From NCBI GenBank assembly GCA_963691705.1, contig OY829540.1, positions 5,904,001-5,968,000 of the forward strand: a stretch of DNA of 64,000 bases. Direction: 5' to 3'. Source of the stretch: Viola odorata (Eukaryota; Streptophyta; Magnoliopsida; Malpighiales; Violaceae). Of the stretch, positions 43,259-54,733 are shown piece by piece; within the stretch, counting starts at the first letter, position 1; every line of letters begins with the position of its first letter. The notes under the pieces are model-generated. The model had not been told where the DNA came from. It saw only the letters and a list, made by a program, of their open reading frames with translations, and ran no database searches. A program made the translations under genes and the position numbers.

Positions 43259-44640
43259 AGGCTTGGGTCGGAGCCGGTTTTATCTTTTTAGAGAGGTGTT
43301 TTATTTGTTTATTTATTTGCTTTGATCAATTGCTGGTCTGTTTATTTATTTGCTTTATCAATTGTCATATGCATTTCATAGCGCCCTACACCCAGTGGAC
43401 AATTACCAAAATAAGAGGGTAGTAGTGACGCCCTAGGACACATGTCCTGGGTAGTGTTCACCAATCCCAACTCGGATGAACCCCTAAAGCCAGTCGAAAG
43501 GTTATACGATTTCGTAAGGAATCGGGCGACTGGACGACACTTTAGGGACCTTTTCATGGTATCATCCGGGAACCATTCAAGCCAGTTAGAAATGACGGAA
43601 TCAGAGCTCCAGCACATGCATCGTGATTATACCTGTTTGTCGTGGCTCTATTTGTCTTGTTGGCATATTGACATGATTTTTCTTTTATACGAATTGTAAA
43701 TTTCTTACATGCGCAGGTTACTTTGCATTTAAAATTTTATTTTTGTCCCACAGGACCCGTTTTTGCTCATTCGATATATCGGCACTTACACTACTTTCAC
43801 TTGATATTTTTGGGGAATGAAGTTTCAACGATCAGACACTACAAAGCCGAATTGCCACTTTAGAGGCTGAGATAGAGATGCAGAAAGGGGAGTTGGCTTC
43901 GATGGAGTGCCTTTGGCAGCAGAACTCTGACGTCCAAGATTGATACCTTCATGGGAAGACTCGAATATCAGCAAACATTCATTTTTCTCATGTAACTAGA
44001 ATCCCTGTTTTCATCAATTTTAGCCATTTTTTTGGTGAATTTAGGTTGTTGGCTAGTTTACTACATCTTGTAAACACTTTTAATAAAGTCGTACCTCTTT
44101 CGGATATTTATTTAATCACCTCATCTTTTCCGTATCAATTATCCATCCAAATACAACTCAAAAGACCATCGCAAAAAGAAAGAGAAAATCCCTCCGGGAT
44201 AAACACAATCGTTTCACCAAAGAACCGAAAAATCAGACCAAACATTCGAAAAATAGCCAAATATTGCCCACTCGTGGCCTTGTCCTCTTAGCTTATCGCA
44301 AACTCCAAAGTCATAGCATAGATTGTCATCCCTCCCCTCGGTGGGGTTCACCAGGCGTCAGGCCCTGCGTCATTTGCGAGCACAGTAGAAAAGAGATCTT
44401 CCTAGCATGACGGCATTGGTTGCCCCTGCTAATTTGGGTTTCGCCGATAACATCTCAGATTGCTCCATATCGTTGGAATGAATAGAGGCTTCCTTCGCAT
44501 ATCATCCACAACCAGGAGATCACGCCTCTCCGACCGCCCTGAAAATGTCAAGTGAAAGTGTAGCCGGAAAAGCGAATGAGCAACGTGGAGGCCTCGGGAT
44601 CGTCCATCACTTGTACTTACTCTTTTTTCATTTTCTTTTT
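43259..44640 (+). other. Element 3 leader between PBS and gag
   Basis: About 1.4 kb. A short open frame at 43442-43699 resembles nothing I know. The leader ends in a T-rich stretch with a possible splice acceptor (TTTTTTTCAG, ending 44645). Nothing else is supported. Confidence 0.5.
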
Positions 44641-44715
44641 TTCAGGTTCACGATAGCTCCTCGCAAGCGAATTACTCCACCGAGGCCCCCCATAACAAGA
44701 CTTCAAACGCTGAAG

Positions 44716-46319
44716 ATGGCCGAACAAACCAAGACAGAAGAGGCATTGGCTGCTAGAATAAAAGAGTTAGAAGAGCAAGTAAGGGTTACTACAGAAAAGG
44801 CCACTCGGGGTGAAAAAGAGCGAGATGAAGCAACCACTGAGTTCCCACCTGGTTTTGATCCTAGTCAAATGATGGGATCCTCCTCATCTGCCATCACTGG
44901 ATCTTCGGGACCCCAATCATTTTCGGTTCCTGGGGTCAATGGAAATGGACTGCTCCCGTCTTTGTACCCACCACCTCGAACCCTGTAGCCAACACGGGTG
45001 AAGGAGTTGATGCAGCTCTACAACATTCCTTTGTCAACCTTACTGTGGACCCTGGTCAGAATCTGATTCGTCAGGAATCCCGGGGATTTTACCCACCCCA
45101 GGGCTATCCCACTCAAGTCGCGATTCCCAATCCTATGGGAAGTCGGCCTCCTTTTGTCAATCCGATGCAACCACCATTCATGATAGAACCCCCGCCATAC
45201 CTTGGTCCAAACGCTCTCGTCACAGAAAGACCGAATATGGATAGAATGAACCTGCTAGAGGAAAGGCTCAAGGCCATCGAAGGAACAGACCCCTTCGACC
45301 CTACAGGTCCCGCCACCATGTGCATGGTCCCGGGGATCATAATGCCTCCAAAATACAAGATTCCAGATTTTGAGAAGTACACTGGGATCGAGTGCCCAAA
45401 AACTCACCTCAAGGCCTATTGCAACAAAATGGCCGATATGATACACAATGAGCCCATGTTAATCCATCTGTTCAGAAAGAGTTTGGCCAAGCATGCCTTG
45501 ACCTGGTACATGAGTTTGGATGGGGTTAAGATCAAAACTTGGAGAGATTTATCGGATGCTTTCTTCAAGCAATACAAGTTCAATTTGGAGGTAGCGCCAG
45601 ACCGTTCTGATCTCCGAAATCTTGAGAAAAAAACTGAAGAATCGGTGAAAACTTATGCTCAGAGGTGGAGAGAACTAGCTTCTAGGATTTCACCGCCCTT
45701 GAATGACAAAGAACTCATATCCATTTTCGTGGATACCTTCAAGGCTCCCTACTACACTCATCTTATATCCAATCCATCAAATAACTTTTCTGATATGGTC
45801 ATGGTGGCGGAAAGAGTCGAACAAGGGATCAAGTCGGGGAGAATCGATGTTTCCAGACCAGAGGTAACACCTAAGAAAGAGCCCATCATGGAGAAAGATG
45901 TCAACTTTGCCTCTCGCCAGCCTAGCTACGAGCCACCTTCCTCGCCACCTCCTCAAAATCCTACACCATTTTCACCATCTCCATATAACCCGCCAAACAA
46001 CCAAAATAACCCGAGTAACCGTTGGAACCGGGGGCCACTGCCAACTCTTCCCGCTCCTCTGGGGGAAATTTATAAACATCTCCTGGCGGCTGGACAAATC
46101 GTGCCCACCCCAATGGCACCTCTGCAACCTCCTTACCCAAAGTGGTACGATCATAACGCTAGATGTGAGTACCATGCTGGAGCTCAGGGTCACACGATAG
46201 AAAACTGCTTCGCCCTAAGAGGAAAGGTTCACCACTTGATCAAGAATGGATGGATCTCTTTTGAAGGGTTAGCCAAAGGACTTGACACGACCGTCTACCC
46301 TCCTCCTACCAACCTTTGA
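44716..46319 (+). pseudogene. Element 3 gag (Tat/Ogre type)
   Basis: ATG at 44716 (MAEQTKTEEALAARIKELEE) starts a coiled-coil N-terminus. A one-base shift near 44940 moves reading into the frame that contains the gag core, and from there the frame is open to the TGA at 46317-46319. The core motifs are MPPKYKIPDFEKYTGIECP, LTWYMSLDGVKIKTWRDLSD, FFKQYKFNLEVAPDRSDL and KTYAQRWRELASRISPPL. A Pro-rich linker leads to a C-x2-H-x5-H-x4-C knuckle (CEYHAGAQGHTIENC, 46164-46208). The protein would form the capsid and bind the RNA. No protease or pol follows. Apart from the shift it is well preserved, so it may have been made until recently. Confidence 0.85.
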
Positions 46320-46394
46320 ATGATCATTCTCCCATAAGGGACCCATCCTGCTTACTCATCTAATGGCGATACCTACAATACTTTTTGTATAATA

Positions 46395-46443
46395 GTCGAG
46401 CCCATGACTATAAACAAGGGCGCTTCGTGGGAGGCAACCCACG
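46395..46443 (+). promoter_or_regulatory. 49-bp conserved block with AGGCAA-loop hairpin (element 3 copy)
   Basis: It starts 75 bases after the gag stop. AAGGGCGCTT is followed by CGTGGG-AGGCAA-CCCACG (46426-46443), a perfect 6-bp stem. Partner of 14945-14993. Confidence 0.72.
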
Positions 46444-46538
46444 TGTCCCTTTTAATGTTTCTGGTTTTTTAATAAAATTCAAACACTTTAGGATACCCTT
46501 TTCTAGCGAATTTAATATTTAATTCCCTTGTCATTTTA

Positions 46539-46900
46539 GATGCAATGAGATTTGTAAACTTGGGGGCAAGCGAATGAAGTGACAACTAAAGGAAGGCGTT
46601 GAAAAATGTCAAAGCTCATTTTTCAAGGAAGTTGTCCTTTATGTTTACAATTTTCCCTTTTGCAAATTACGTTTCTGTAAATTATAGTCTCGCAATTTAC
46701 ATTTCCGTAGTTTTGCATTTCAGGTGCAACGAGTCTTGTAAACTTGGGGGCAAGCAAATGAAGTGACGACAAAAAAAAAAAGGTGTCGAAAAATGTGAGA
46801 GCTCATTTTTCAGGGAAATTGTCCTTTTACATTTTTGCAATTTCCGTTTTCGCAATTTACGTTTCTATAATGTATGTATTCGCAATTTACATTTTCGTAA
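46539..46900 (+). repeat. Duplicated ~184-bp unit with CTTGGGGGCAAG
   Basis: Copies start at 46539 and 46723. Both include GTAAACTTGGGGGCAAGC, AATGAAGTGAC and AGCTCATTTTTCA. The core CTTG-GGGG-CAAG is a short version of the pre-PPT hairpin of elements 1 and 2. Confidence 0.75.
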
Positions 46901-47800
46901 TTTTTTTTCACTATTTACATTATTGCCAGAGTGCGTGCGTCATGTTGGCTAAAATCCTTAGTTTTCGCAAAATGCTTCTCTTTATACATGTGCAACTTGC
47001 GCTAAAAAAAAGGGGGGGGGGGGGGGAGGAAGAAAAAGGGAAAACAAAAATCCCACATTTTGAATTTTTTTTTCTAGCATATTCATCACTTTATCACGAC
47101 ACGGATGACTTGCGCGTTCATTAAAAATTATGTGAAACATACATGATCTTGTCTGTTAGCTCTTATATCCATGGCATGTTCCGACGTAAGCAGTCACGAA
47201 CAAATCCCGGTAAGCATTTTTGAGCCATCATGAGTGTCGCATCCTTCATGAGTGTAAGGGCCTGACTAGATACTAGTTGAGTTCGCATAATATCCAGGGT
47301 ACATGCGCATTTAGACATGGGATAGCTATAAAGTGACATGGGACTTTTACAATTTTCTCCACTTTTTTCGTTTCTTCCCTCTTTCCACCATATATGTCAT
47401 CACTCCCCAAACCGTCAATATCACTCATACCCCGGGAGCCAAAGAGCAGTTTCAGCTAAAATTGCCAGCCGAAAGTAAAAGCACGCCAAGTTCAAGTTCA
47501 CGACGAAGGAGACGGAAAAGGTCACCAAGAGATCGCTAAGGACTGTCACCGAAGAAGCAGCAACGACGAAGGTCGAGGCCTCAAGACAAAAGGGGAAGAG
47601 ATCAAGATGAAGGTTGTGCTTGCTCTGCTCTGTTGCGTTTTCAAATCAAATAAAAAAGGGGAGGGATGTATATATAAAAAAAAAAAAAAAAAGAGAAAAA
47701 GGGGAGAGGGGGAAAAAGAAAAGAAAAGGAAGAAAATGCTCAGAGACCTTCGAAGAATACAAATGATCGAAGAGCCGAAGCAAGCACAGCCCGGGGACGA
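46901..47800 (+). other. Element 3 non-coding sequence in place of pol
   Basis: No gene supported. It includes a G homopolymer near 47010-47027, a poly-A run near 47677-47692, and a segment (47264-47330) similar to element 2 at 40243-40309. Confidence 0.5.
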
Positions 47801-48185
47801 CCCAATTCGAGAAATCTCGAAGAAAACTTTCCCCAGTGAACTCGAGTAAAAAGGCCCAAGGCCAACTCGAGAAATCTCAAAGCAACCTTCCCTAGTGAAC
47901 TCAAGCAAAAAGGCCCCAGGCCAACTCGAGGAGTCTCGAAGCAAGCATCCCTAGTAAGGACCCGAGAAGAAAAGGGCCCAAGACCAACTCAAGTAGTGAG
48001 TCGCAAAAAGAACAACGACGACACTCCCCAGTAAAGACTCAAGCAAAAGGGCCCAAAGACAACTCAAGAAATCTCAAAGCAAGCATCCCCTCGGTGGGAG
48101 ATCGAGAAGAAAAGGGCCCAAGGCCAACTCAAGGAATCTCGAAGAAAACATTGTCTAGCAAAGAATCGAGAAAAAGGGTCCAAGA
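47801..48185 (+). repeat. ~60-bp tandem array
   Basis: About six units, starting near 47806, 47863, 47924, 47985, 48060 and 48126. Each contains AACTCGAGAAATCTCGAAG and AAAAGGCCCAAGGCC-type sequence. Confidence 0.7.
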
Positions 48186-48904
48186 GCTCATGCACTCTTT
48201 CAAGAAAGCATCCCCGGCAAAAAGCGAAGGAACTCACGCACCTCGCCCTCATCAAGGCCAATCTCCAAAGCATCATTCATCAAAAGCCTTCCAACTCCTC
48301 AACAAAGCAATCCTTTCCCAAAACAAGCTCCTTTCCGGACATTTCATGTCCATTCATTCTTTTTCGTAAAAGTACTATCGATTATTAGAACGCCCATGCA
48401 TGTGCATCTTCATTCGAAGTATATTCACTCAGATTGACATTGCGAACTGTAAATTATGTATCATGTTAGTTGCATCTTTATGAGTGTAAAACACTTAGCC
48501 TTGTTTCAGAGCGTGAGTGCAAACACTAATATCAGGTGAGGATTGCTTACGGCTGCATGTTGTGGGAAAGTCTTGTCCTTGAGGTCATTATTTCTTGAAC
48601 AAGACGTGGACGCTACCTAGACTTGAATCAATCATGTTCATATGATGAAAACTGAACGAACATTTTTATCCAAAAAAAAAAAGAAGAAGAAAAGAGAAAA
48701 AGGCTTGAATTTATTTTCTTAAACAAAGAAATCATTTTCATTCCAAACAAAAAACTTGGGGGCAAGCCATGGGATAAATGTAGGAATATTTGATATTTCT
48801 CACATAGGTCAATTGCTTCTTCATGTTTCCATCTGTTGCTGCTTCGAGTTTGTTTCCTTTCAATTTGCAGGATACGGATATGCTCCAGTGAAATCTCAAC
48901 CAGG
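48186..48904 (+). other. Element 3 non-coding sequence
   Basis: It contains a segment (about 48485-48545) similar to element 2 at 41165-41230, and a third CTTGGGGGCAAG at about 48752. No gene seen. Confidence 0.5.
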
Positions 48905-49075
48905 GGTCTTCGATGACAACATCGTTGTAAAGCCCTCGCCATCTTGGATTTTCCTCAAAGTCCAATCAACATCGAATAGAGAACGTTACCACTCCTCAAC
49001 CTTGGGTCTTCGATGACAACATCGTTGTAAAGCCCTCGCCATCTGGAATTTTCATCAAAATCCAATGGATTCATA
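48905..49075 (+). repeat. 100-bp tandem duplication
   Basis: GGTCTTCGATGACAACATCG and the following GTTGTAAAGCCCTCGCCAT occur at 48905 and 49005. Confidence 0.8.
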
Positions 49076-49276
49076 CGGTCACGTCTCCCAAAAATTCATA
49101 AATAGTCACCGAATCAACATCAAAGCAAAGGTATGTTACCGTCAATCAATATATGAGCGAAGGTATGTTACCACTCTCATTTACATAATTCTACATTTCA
49201 GCATAATTATTACTCCTCCTTGAGCGACTACTTTTCTGCATGTCTAAATAACTCCTCTTTGAGTGACTACATTTTC

Positions 49277-49930
49277 AGCACCAGCGTCCGGAGAGCGATA
49301 GCCTCGCACGGTCGTATAGCTACATCTTCAGCACCAGCGTCCGGAGAGTGATAGCCTCGCACGGTCGTGTAGTTACATCTTCAGCACCAGCGTCCGGAGA
49401 GCGATAGCCTCGTACGGTCGTGTAGTTACATCTTCAGCACCAGCGTCCGGAGAGCGATAGCCTCGCACGGTCGTGTAGTTACATCTTCAGCACCAGCGTC
49501 CGGAGAGCGATAGCCTCGCACGGTCGTGTAGTTACATCTTTAGCACCAGCGTCCGGAGAGCGATAGCCTCGCACGGTCGTGTAGTTACATCTTCAGCACC
49601 AGCGTCTGCACGGTCGTGAAGTTACATTTTCAGCACCAGCATCCGGAGAGCGATAGCCTCGCACGGACCTTCATTCACATTGCCACGTCAACATCCGGAG
49701 AGCGATAGCCTCGCACGGACCTTCATTCACATGGCCATGTCAACGTTCGGAGAGCGATAGCCTCGCACGGACCTTCATCCCCATTGCCACGCCGACATCC
49801 GAAGAGCGATAGCCTCGCACGGACCTCCCCTCTCATTTCCAGATCAGCATCCGAAGAGCGATAGCCTCGTACGGACATGCAACCTCATTTTTTTCATGCC
49901 AGCACCTAGCAATGCGATAGCCTCGCCTAG
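49277..49930 (+). repeat. 53-bp minisatellite with diverged tail
   Basis: Units start exactly 53 bp apart at 49277, 49330, 49383, 49436, 49489, 49542 and 49595 (the last with an internal deletion). The core is AGCACCAGCGTCCGGAGAGC then GATAGCCTCGCACGGTCGTG. From 49632 a ~52-60-bp variant follows, in which GACCTTCATTCACAT replaces the second half, about five copies. There are no unique spacers, so it is not a CRISPR array. 53 is not a multiple of three, so it does not encode a repeat protein. Confidence 0.92.
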
Positions 49931-50000
49931 ACTAGAATTTAAAGCATACCTCCCCCCCAGAGTGACATCATCACTGTAAGCTTGAGGTAAGACCCCCTAT

Positions 50001-50105
50001 GTCGCCAAAATTCGGATATCTAGGGGCAACTGTCTTTACTGCTTATCAAATACTTCGATAAGACAGCAAAGAGGGGGCAACTGTTGATACCCGAATTTTG
50101 ACGCC
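50001..50105 (+). promoter_or_regulatory. Element 3 polypurine tract enclosed by an inverted repeat
   Basis: The PPT AAAGAGGGGGCAAC is at 50068-50081, directly before the 3' LTR. GTCGCCAAAATTCGGATATC (50001-50020) is an inverted copy (17 of 20) of the LTR start GATACCCGAATTTTGACGCC (50086-50105). Between them lies a smaller stem CTTATC/GATAAG. Confidence 0.7.
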
Positions 50106-53100
50106 ATTTTTAACTAATTTTAGCATTTCTGTTATTTACTTAATTTACTGTCCTTTTCAGTTAATTTACTATTGCTAGCATTTCTAAATTTTTCCATTGC
50201 ATTTTAGCATCATCGTTAGCATCGTCAGCTTTCGAAATCGCGTTTTTAATTTTTCGGCACATTTTCATTATTATTATCATTATCATTTTTAGCCTTAAAA
50301 ATCACATTTTTAACTATCCGTCAGTCGTTTGCTAGTTTTTTCTTCGTTTTAGGTCATCACATGATTTTTAGATTTTTTTATGTTTTAGCGCATTTTTTTA
50401 GTATTTTTATTATCTTATTATTATTTTTATTCGAGCTTTTATTGGACCCGAGTAAGTCCGCTCGGACAATAGCTTGACTTTAAAATGTTTTCCATCAACT
50501 AGTTGCTAGGATTTTTTCTGGTCGCAACGGTCTACAGCGATTCGTGTAATTTTCGGCGTAACGTTATTATTTTTCCGTTCAAACGTTTCACGTTTTTGAA
50601 CGTGAAAATAAACACGTTAAACGAAAAATTCTCGTCATTCGCTGTAGACGGTTAAACCCGTCGTATTTTTCTCTACGCGACGGTACCTTCGGCTCGAAAA
50701 GTCAGAACGTTTTTTCGCGGGAACCGGCTCGAGGCCATTTAAATCAGATGAAGGGCCATTTGATCATGGCCATTGATCTGGTCAACCAAGGAAAGTCAAC
50801 CAGATCAATGGCCCTTGATTTAATGTGCATAATGCACATGCACAGTGCACGCACGAGGGAGGCAACGGAAGTCCTCGCCCGAGCCAACTGCTCCCTAGCT
50901 CCCTAACCCTCCGCCATCATCACGGTTCCCCTAGCCCAACCAGCGCACACGTCCGGCCACCACGCGCAGCTCCCACGTCCGGCCATCCACGCGTTCTTCG
51001 GCTATAAATAGCCACGGCTTCCCTTCGTTCAAATGGGCCGAGAATTTTGCAAAAAACCCTGCTACTCCCTCTCCATTTTCCTGGTCAACTCATGTACTCC
51101 TAAGCCCCATTCACTCACCCTAATTCCCGTTCCTCGCCGTCGTCCGTACGCAGCCGCAGCACGGTGAGCGTTCTTGCTCCCGTTTTTCTTTTAAATGCCG
51201 TTTAGAACTTAGTCAATTAATTTATCACTAAAGCTTCCTGCGATCACCTTGTTTTCGACCTAATTCTACCATGCTAACACCCATCTAAATTATCTTAGCT
51301 TAGTTTAATTGTTTCATTAATTAACGTCAAAATGCACCCATTCGTTCCCCTAAAAAAACCTACTGTTTTTGTGACCCTTTTCGGGCTGGGATCGCACAGT
51401 TGCAATGGTGGAGGGGAGAGGCTCTTTCGGGCCAAGAACCAGGCGAGTTGGTCGCCTGGTTTCGTTGCATGAGTCGCCGGCTACAGCGCCGGCGACGTGG
51501 AAAGCAAGAACAACCATGCTGTTCTTGCGAGGAAGAAGAAGATGGGAACGGGCCAAACCCGTCCCTCTTGAAAATTAAGGCACTGATGGGCCTTGACTTA
51601 AGCCAAGCCCATCTTGCCTTTAATTGTTGTCATGGGCTAGGATTCATTCCTAGCCCAATTTGATTTAAATCTTGCATGCGGCCCCGGCCCAAATAATTTT
51701 CGTCAAGCATTCGAGTCGTTTTTAACATCATTTCATTTCATGCTCGTATGTAATGTTTAATTTAATTCGTATGCCATATTTAATTAATTATTATTTACTT
51801 GTTCAAATTTAAATACTTGTTTATTATTTCGCTCTACTTAAATATTTATATACCATGATTAAATATTTATGCACGAAATTAAATAGTCGTATACCATGCT
51901 TTAAAGGTTTGTACATGATTTAAATGCTCACATGCGTCATTTCCGTGTTCATATTTTTCGTATGCTCATTCTCGCGTCAACTTGTTATTTAAACTGCTTT
52001 TATATACGAATTGCTCATTTCTTATCGTAATTTTTATTTTCATGTTATTTAGCTTCAGTCATTTATATTCAGCAATTTAAATTCAATTATTAATATACCA
52101 CCTATATGGTCGGTCGCTTTTAATTCCCGCAACTTATCAACTGTTTTAATTTTCCGCAAACTGCTGGAAATCCTTCCGCAAATTATCAACTGTTTATTTT
52201 CTGCAATATCAACTGCTTTAATTTTTCGCAAAACTGCTGGAAATCCTTCCGCAAATTATCAACTGTTTACTTTTCCGCACTTTAAATTTCAGCAATTTTC
52301 TTTCGGCAATTTAAATTCAATACCGCCTACATGGTCGGTTGCACTTATCAACTGTTTAATTTTCCGCACTTTAAATTTCAGCAATTTACTTTCAGTAATT
52401 TAAATTCAATACCGCCTACATGGTCGGTCGCACTTATCAACTGTTTAAATTATTCGCACTTTAATTTTCCGCAATTTACTTTCGGCAATTTAAATTCAAT
52501 ACCGCCTACATGGTCGGTCGCACTTATCAACTGTTTAAATTATTCGCACTTTAATTTCCCGCAATTTACTTTCGGCAATTTAAATTCAATACCGCCTACA
52601 TGGTCGGTCGCAAATTATCAACTGTTTAATTTTCCGCACTTTAAATTTCAGCAATTTACTTTCAGCAATTTAAATTCAATACCGCCTACATGGTCGGTCG
52701 CAATATCAATTGTTTATTTTCCGCAATATCAACTGCTTTAAATTTCTGCAATATCAATTGCTTTAATCTTCTGCAGTATCAATCATTAAAATTTCTGCAA
52801 ATCATCAACTGTTTTAAAATCATCAACTCTTTTAATCTCCTGCACTTACCAACTCCGCATTTCATTCTCGTATGCTTAAAATCCATCATTTTTCGCATGC
52901 AATCAACACAGCATTTAAATTCTCGTATGCTTAAAACCAATCATTTTTTGAATGCAATCAACCTAGCATTTAATTCTCGTATGTGTCAAATCCATCATTT
53001 TTCGCATGCAATCAACTCAGCATTTAATTCTCTCCTGCGTAAAATCCATCATTTTTCGCATGCAATCAACACAACATTTAAATTCTCGTATGCGTAAAAT

Positions 53101-53940
53101 CCATCATTTTGCGTAACAATCAACTGTCATTTAAATTTTCGCACTCATAGAATTGCCTATTTTTTTTCGAGCTATCACTAACACTCTCGTTTTGTAGGTT
53201 AATTTCAAGCTTCGCTCGAAAGTACGCCTCACAAGTCCTTTTTATTTATTCAATGCTTTCTGCAAATATCAACTGTATGCATGATATAGAACTGCTAGAA
53301 TTAAAATCAACCCACATGAACAACGTATTTAAAGAGTTGCTTAAAATGTCGTGTTCATATGATTTTAAATTCTCGCTTATATTGACTGCATGTACATGGG
53401 GACTTTCGATCCCACATCAGTTTTTCACTTCAAAAACCTATCATTTAAACTTGTACTCTGTTAGCAATCCATGTTAGGATCACGTAGTAAGTAATCTAAT
53501 CATGCATGGCCCGATGATGAAAAAAGAGGGCGCTCATTCAGTCTTACGGAAAATTCAGTCCCATCACGATCATAAAAAAAGACTAAAGTGACGATTCCTC
53601 TGAGGGCCCCTTTTTCAAAACGCATTTTTAAAACACCTTTTTAAACACCTCTCTCATCAACCGGTAACCGTTTTCGGATGTGTCTCGGGTGCCTAACACC
53701 TTCCCGAGACCATAATACGACCCCGAACCTTTTATCTGGGGTCCAGACCCCTTTTTTGTGCCTTTAGTTTTTTTTACTTATTATATTTCCTATGCCATGA
53801 CGATTAGGGTTCCCTAAGCCTAGCAACCAAATTAGGGTGGCGACTTCATTGCATGCTGCTAGGCGTCCTTTTACGCCTAGCATCTGAAGGTCTCAAATTT
53901 CGTTGCACACTCGCGAATTTTTAAATTTCGAGGCGCGACA
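50082..53940 (+). repeat. Element 3 3' LTR with empty site for element 2
   Basis: 3859 bp. TATA box at 51003. It includes a block (51253-52613) missing from the 5' LTR, a 90-bp tandem array, and at about 53874 the uninterrupted sequence ACGCCTAGCATCTG where the 5' LTR holds element 2. Confidence 0.9.
52235..52705 (+). repeat. ~90-bp tandem array in element 3 3' LTR
   Basis: The marker ACCGCCTACATGGTCGGT occurs at 52322, 52411, 52501, 52591 and 52681 (spacing 89-90). A diverged copy lies near 52100. The 5' LTR keeps only one unit (28557). The long open frame across it is a by-product of a unit length divisible by three. Confidence 0.88.
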
Positions 53941-53985
53941 CCCACTGAACTTTTTCAGCTAGAACTGGAACGCCAAACAGGCCCT

Positions 53986-54733
53986 AAATAATAGATAACG
54001 GACGACAGCAAACTGTTTAACAAAATACGTACAATAATGTTAGTGACAAATTTGAAAAGAGAAGAAAATTGATAGCAAATAGATTAATTCGTAGAGATTG
54101 TTCTAGTTTAATAAAAAGTTTTAGGTTTGACACCTAGGTAATTATGTTAAAATTTATGAGGGAAAATTTTATTGCCCTTTGATTCTTATCTGACTCGAAT
54201 TCGAAATAGTCGGCACTCAATATAATGACCAAATTACCGAATAATTTTGAAAAAAAAGAAAATAGTAGTGACAAATATAAAAAGAGAAGAAAATTGATGG
54301 CAAATTTGTCTTCCAAAAAAAATATTGCATGCTAAAAGGTATTTTGCCCAAAAATAAAAAAAAGTTGATACACCATAAATACTAATTTAGCCGTTTTCTT
54401 TTTTCCCTTTCCAAAATCAAATAATTACAACTTTCAACCATTTCACATGGAGAAAGGTGATTTCCTTTATTCTTCTTTTCTTCTACTTAAGCTTAATTGG
54501 AGCAGGAAAATCATTGAAATCCCCCAACCTTGCACGTAGCTACATTAATATATTCATATATCCAATTTAGATAGGGAAATTAAAACAAATACTTCTTTTT
54601 TTCTTCATATGAAAACGACTATACTTAATTTCGACGACCTATATATGATTATTGCACCCAATAGGTCCTCGTACGTCATTTCACTCATCCATCACTTTGG
54701 ATTAATTTAGCTTAATTTATAGTAATATATTAA
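53986..54733. other. AT-rich spacer and 3' flank of the BODYGUARD-like gene
   Basis: No gene seen. A direct repeat of GTGACAAATxTxAAAAGAGAAG type with GAAAATTGATxGCAAAT occurs at about 54041 and 54267. Confidence 0.5.

Larger units (their letters stand above)
27321..53940 (+). mobile_element. Element 3: pol-less Tat/Ogre-like LTR retrotransposon with very long LTRs
   Basis: It begins TGTTGATACCCG at 27321 and ends GGCGCGACA at 53940, with an exact CCCAC duplication (27316-27320, 53941-53945). The 3' LTR is 3859 bp. The 5' LTR is 2497 bp once nested element 2 is removed, because it lacks a block of about 1.36 kb. The internal region (43238-50081) encodes only gag. Where pol should be there is 3.7 kb of tandem arrays and structured non-coding DNA. 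It must therefore be moved in trans. LTR divergence is about 1% over the first 1.2 kb by eye. Confidence 0.88.
27185..53985. mobile_element. MITE-like repeat split by element 3
   Basis: 27185-27320 and 53946-53985 together resemble 20570-20738 (TACCAAACACCAAAAA, TTTACCAAACA, GGAACGCCAAACAGGCCCTA). Element 3 sits between them with duplication CCCAC. Only the right terminus (TAGGGCCTGTTTGG on the minus strand) is clear. Confidence 0.5.

Noticed and set aside
49277..49930. Regularly spaced repeats that could suggest a CRISPR array
   Set aside because: The units are contiguous 53-bp tandem copies with no unique spacers, in a plant retrotransposon. It is a minisatellite.
51400..51663. An 87-codon open frame in the element 3 3' LTR that might be a captured host gene piece
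   Set aside because: Arg/Glu-rich, no domain, no splice signals and lost in the 5' LTR. Kept only as LTR sequence.
52331..52741. A 136-codon repeat-protein-like open frame
   Set aside because: It arises from the 90-bp tandem array of the element 3 3' LTR (unit length divisible by three), with no start context and no presence in the 5' LTR.
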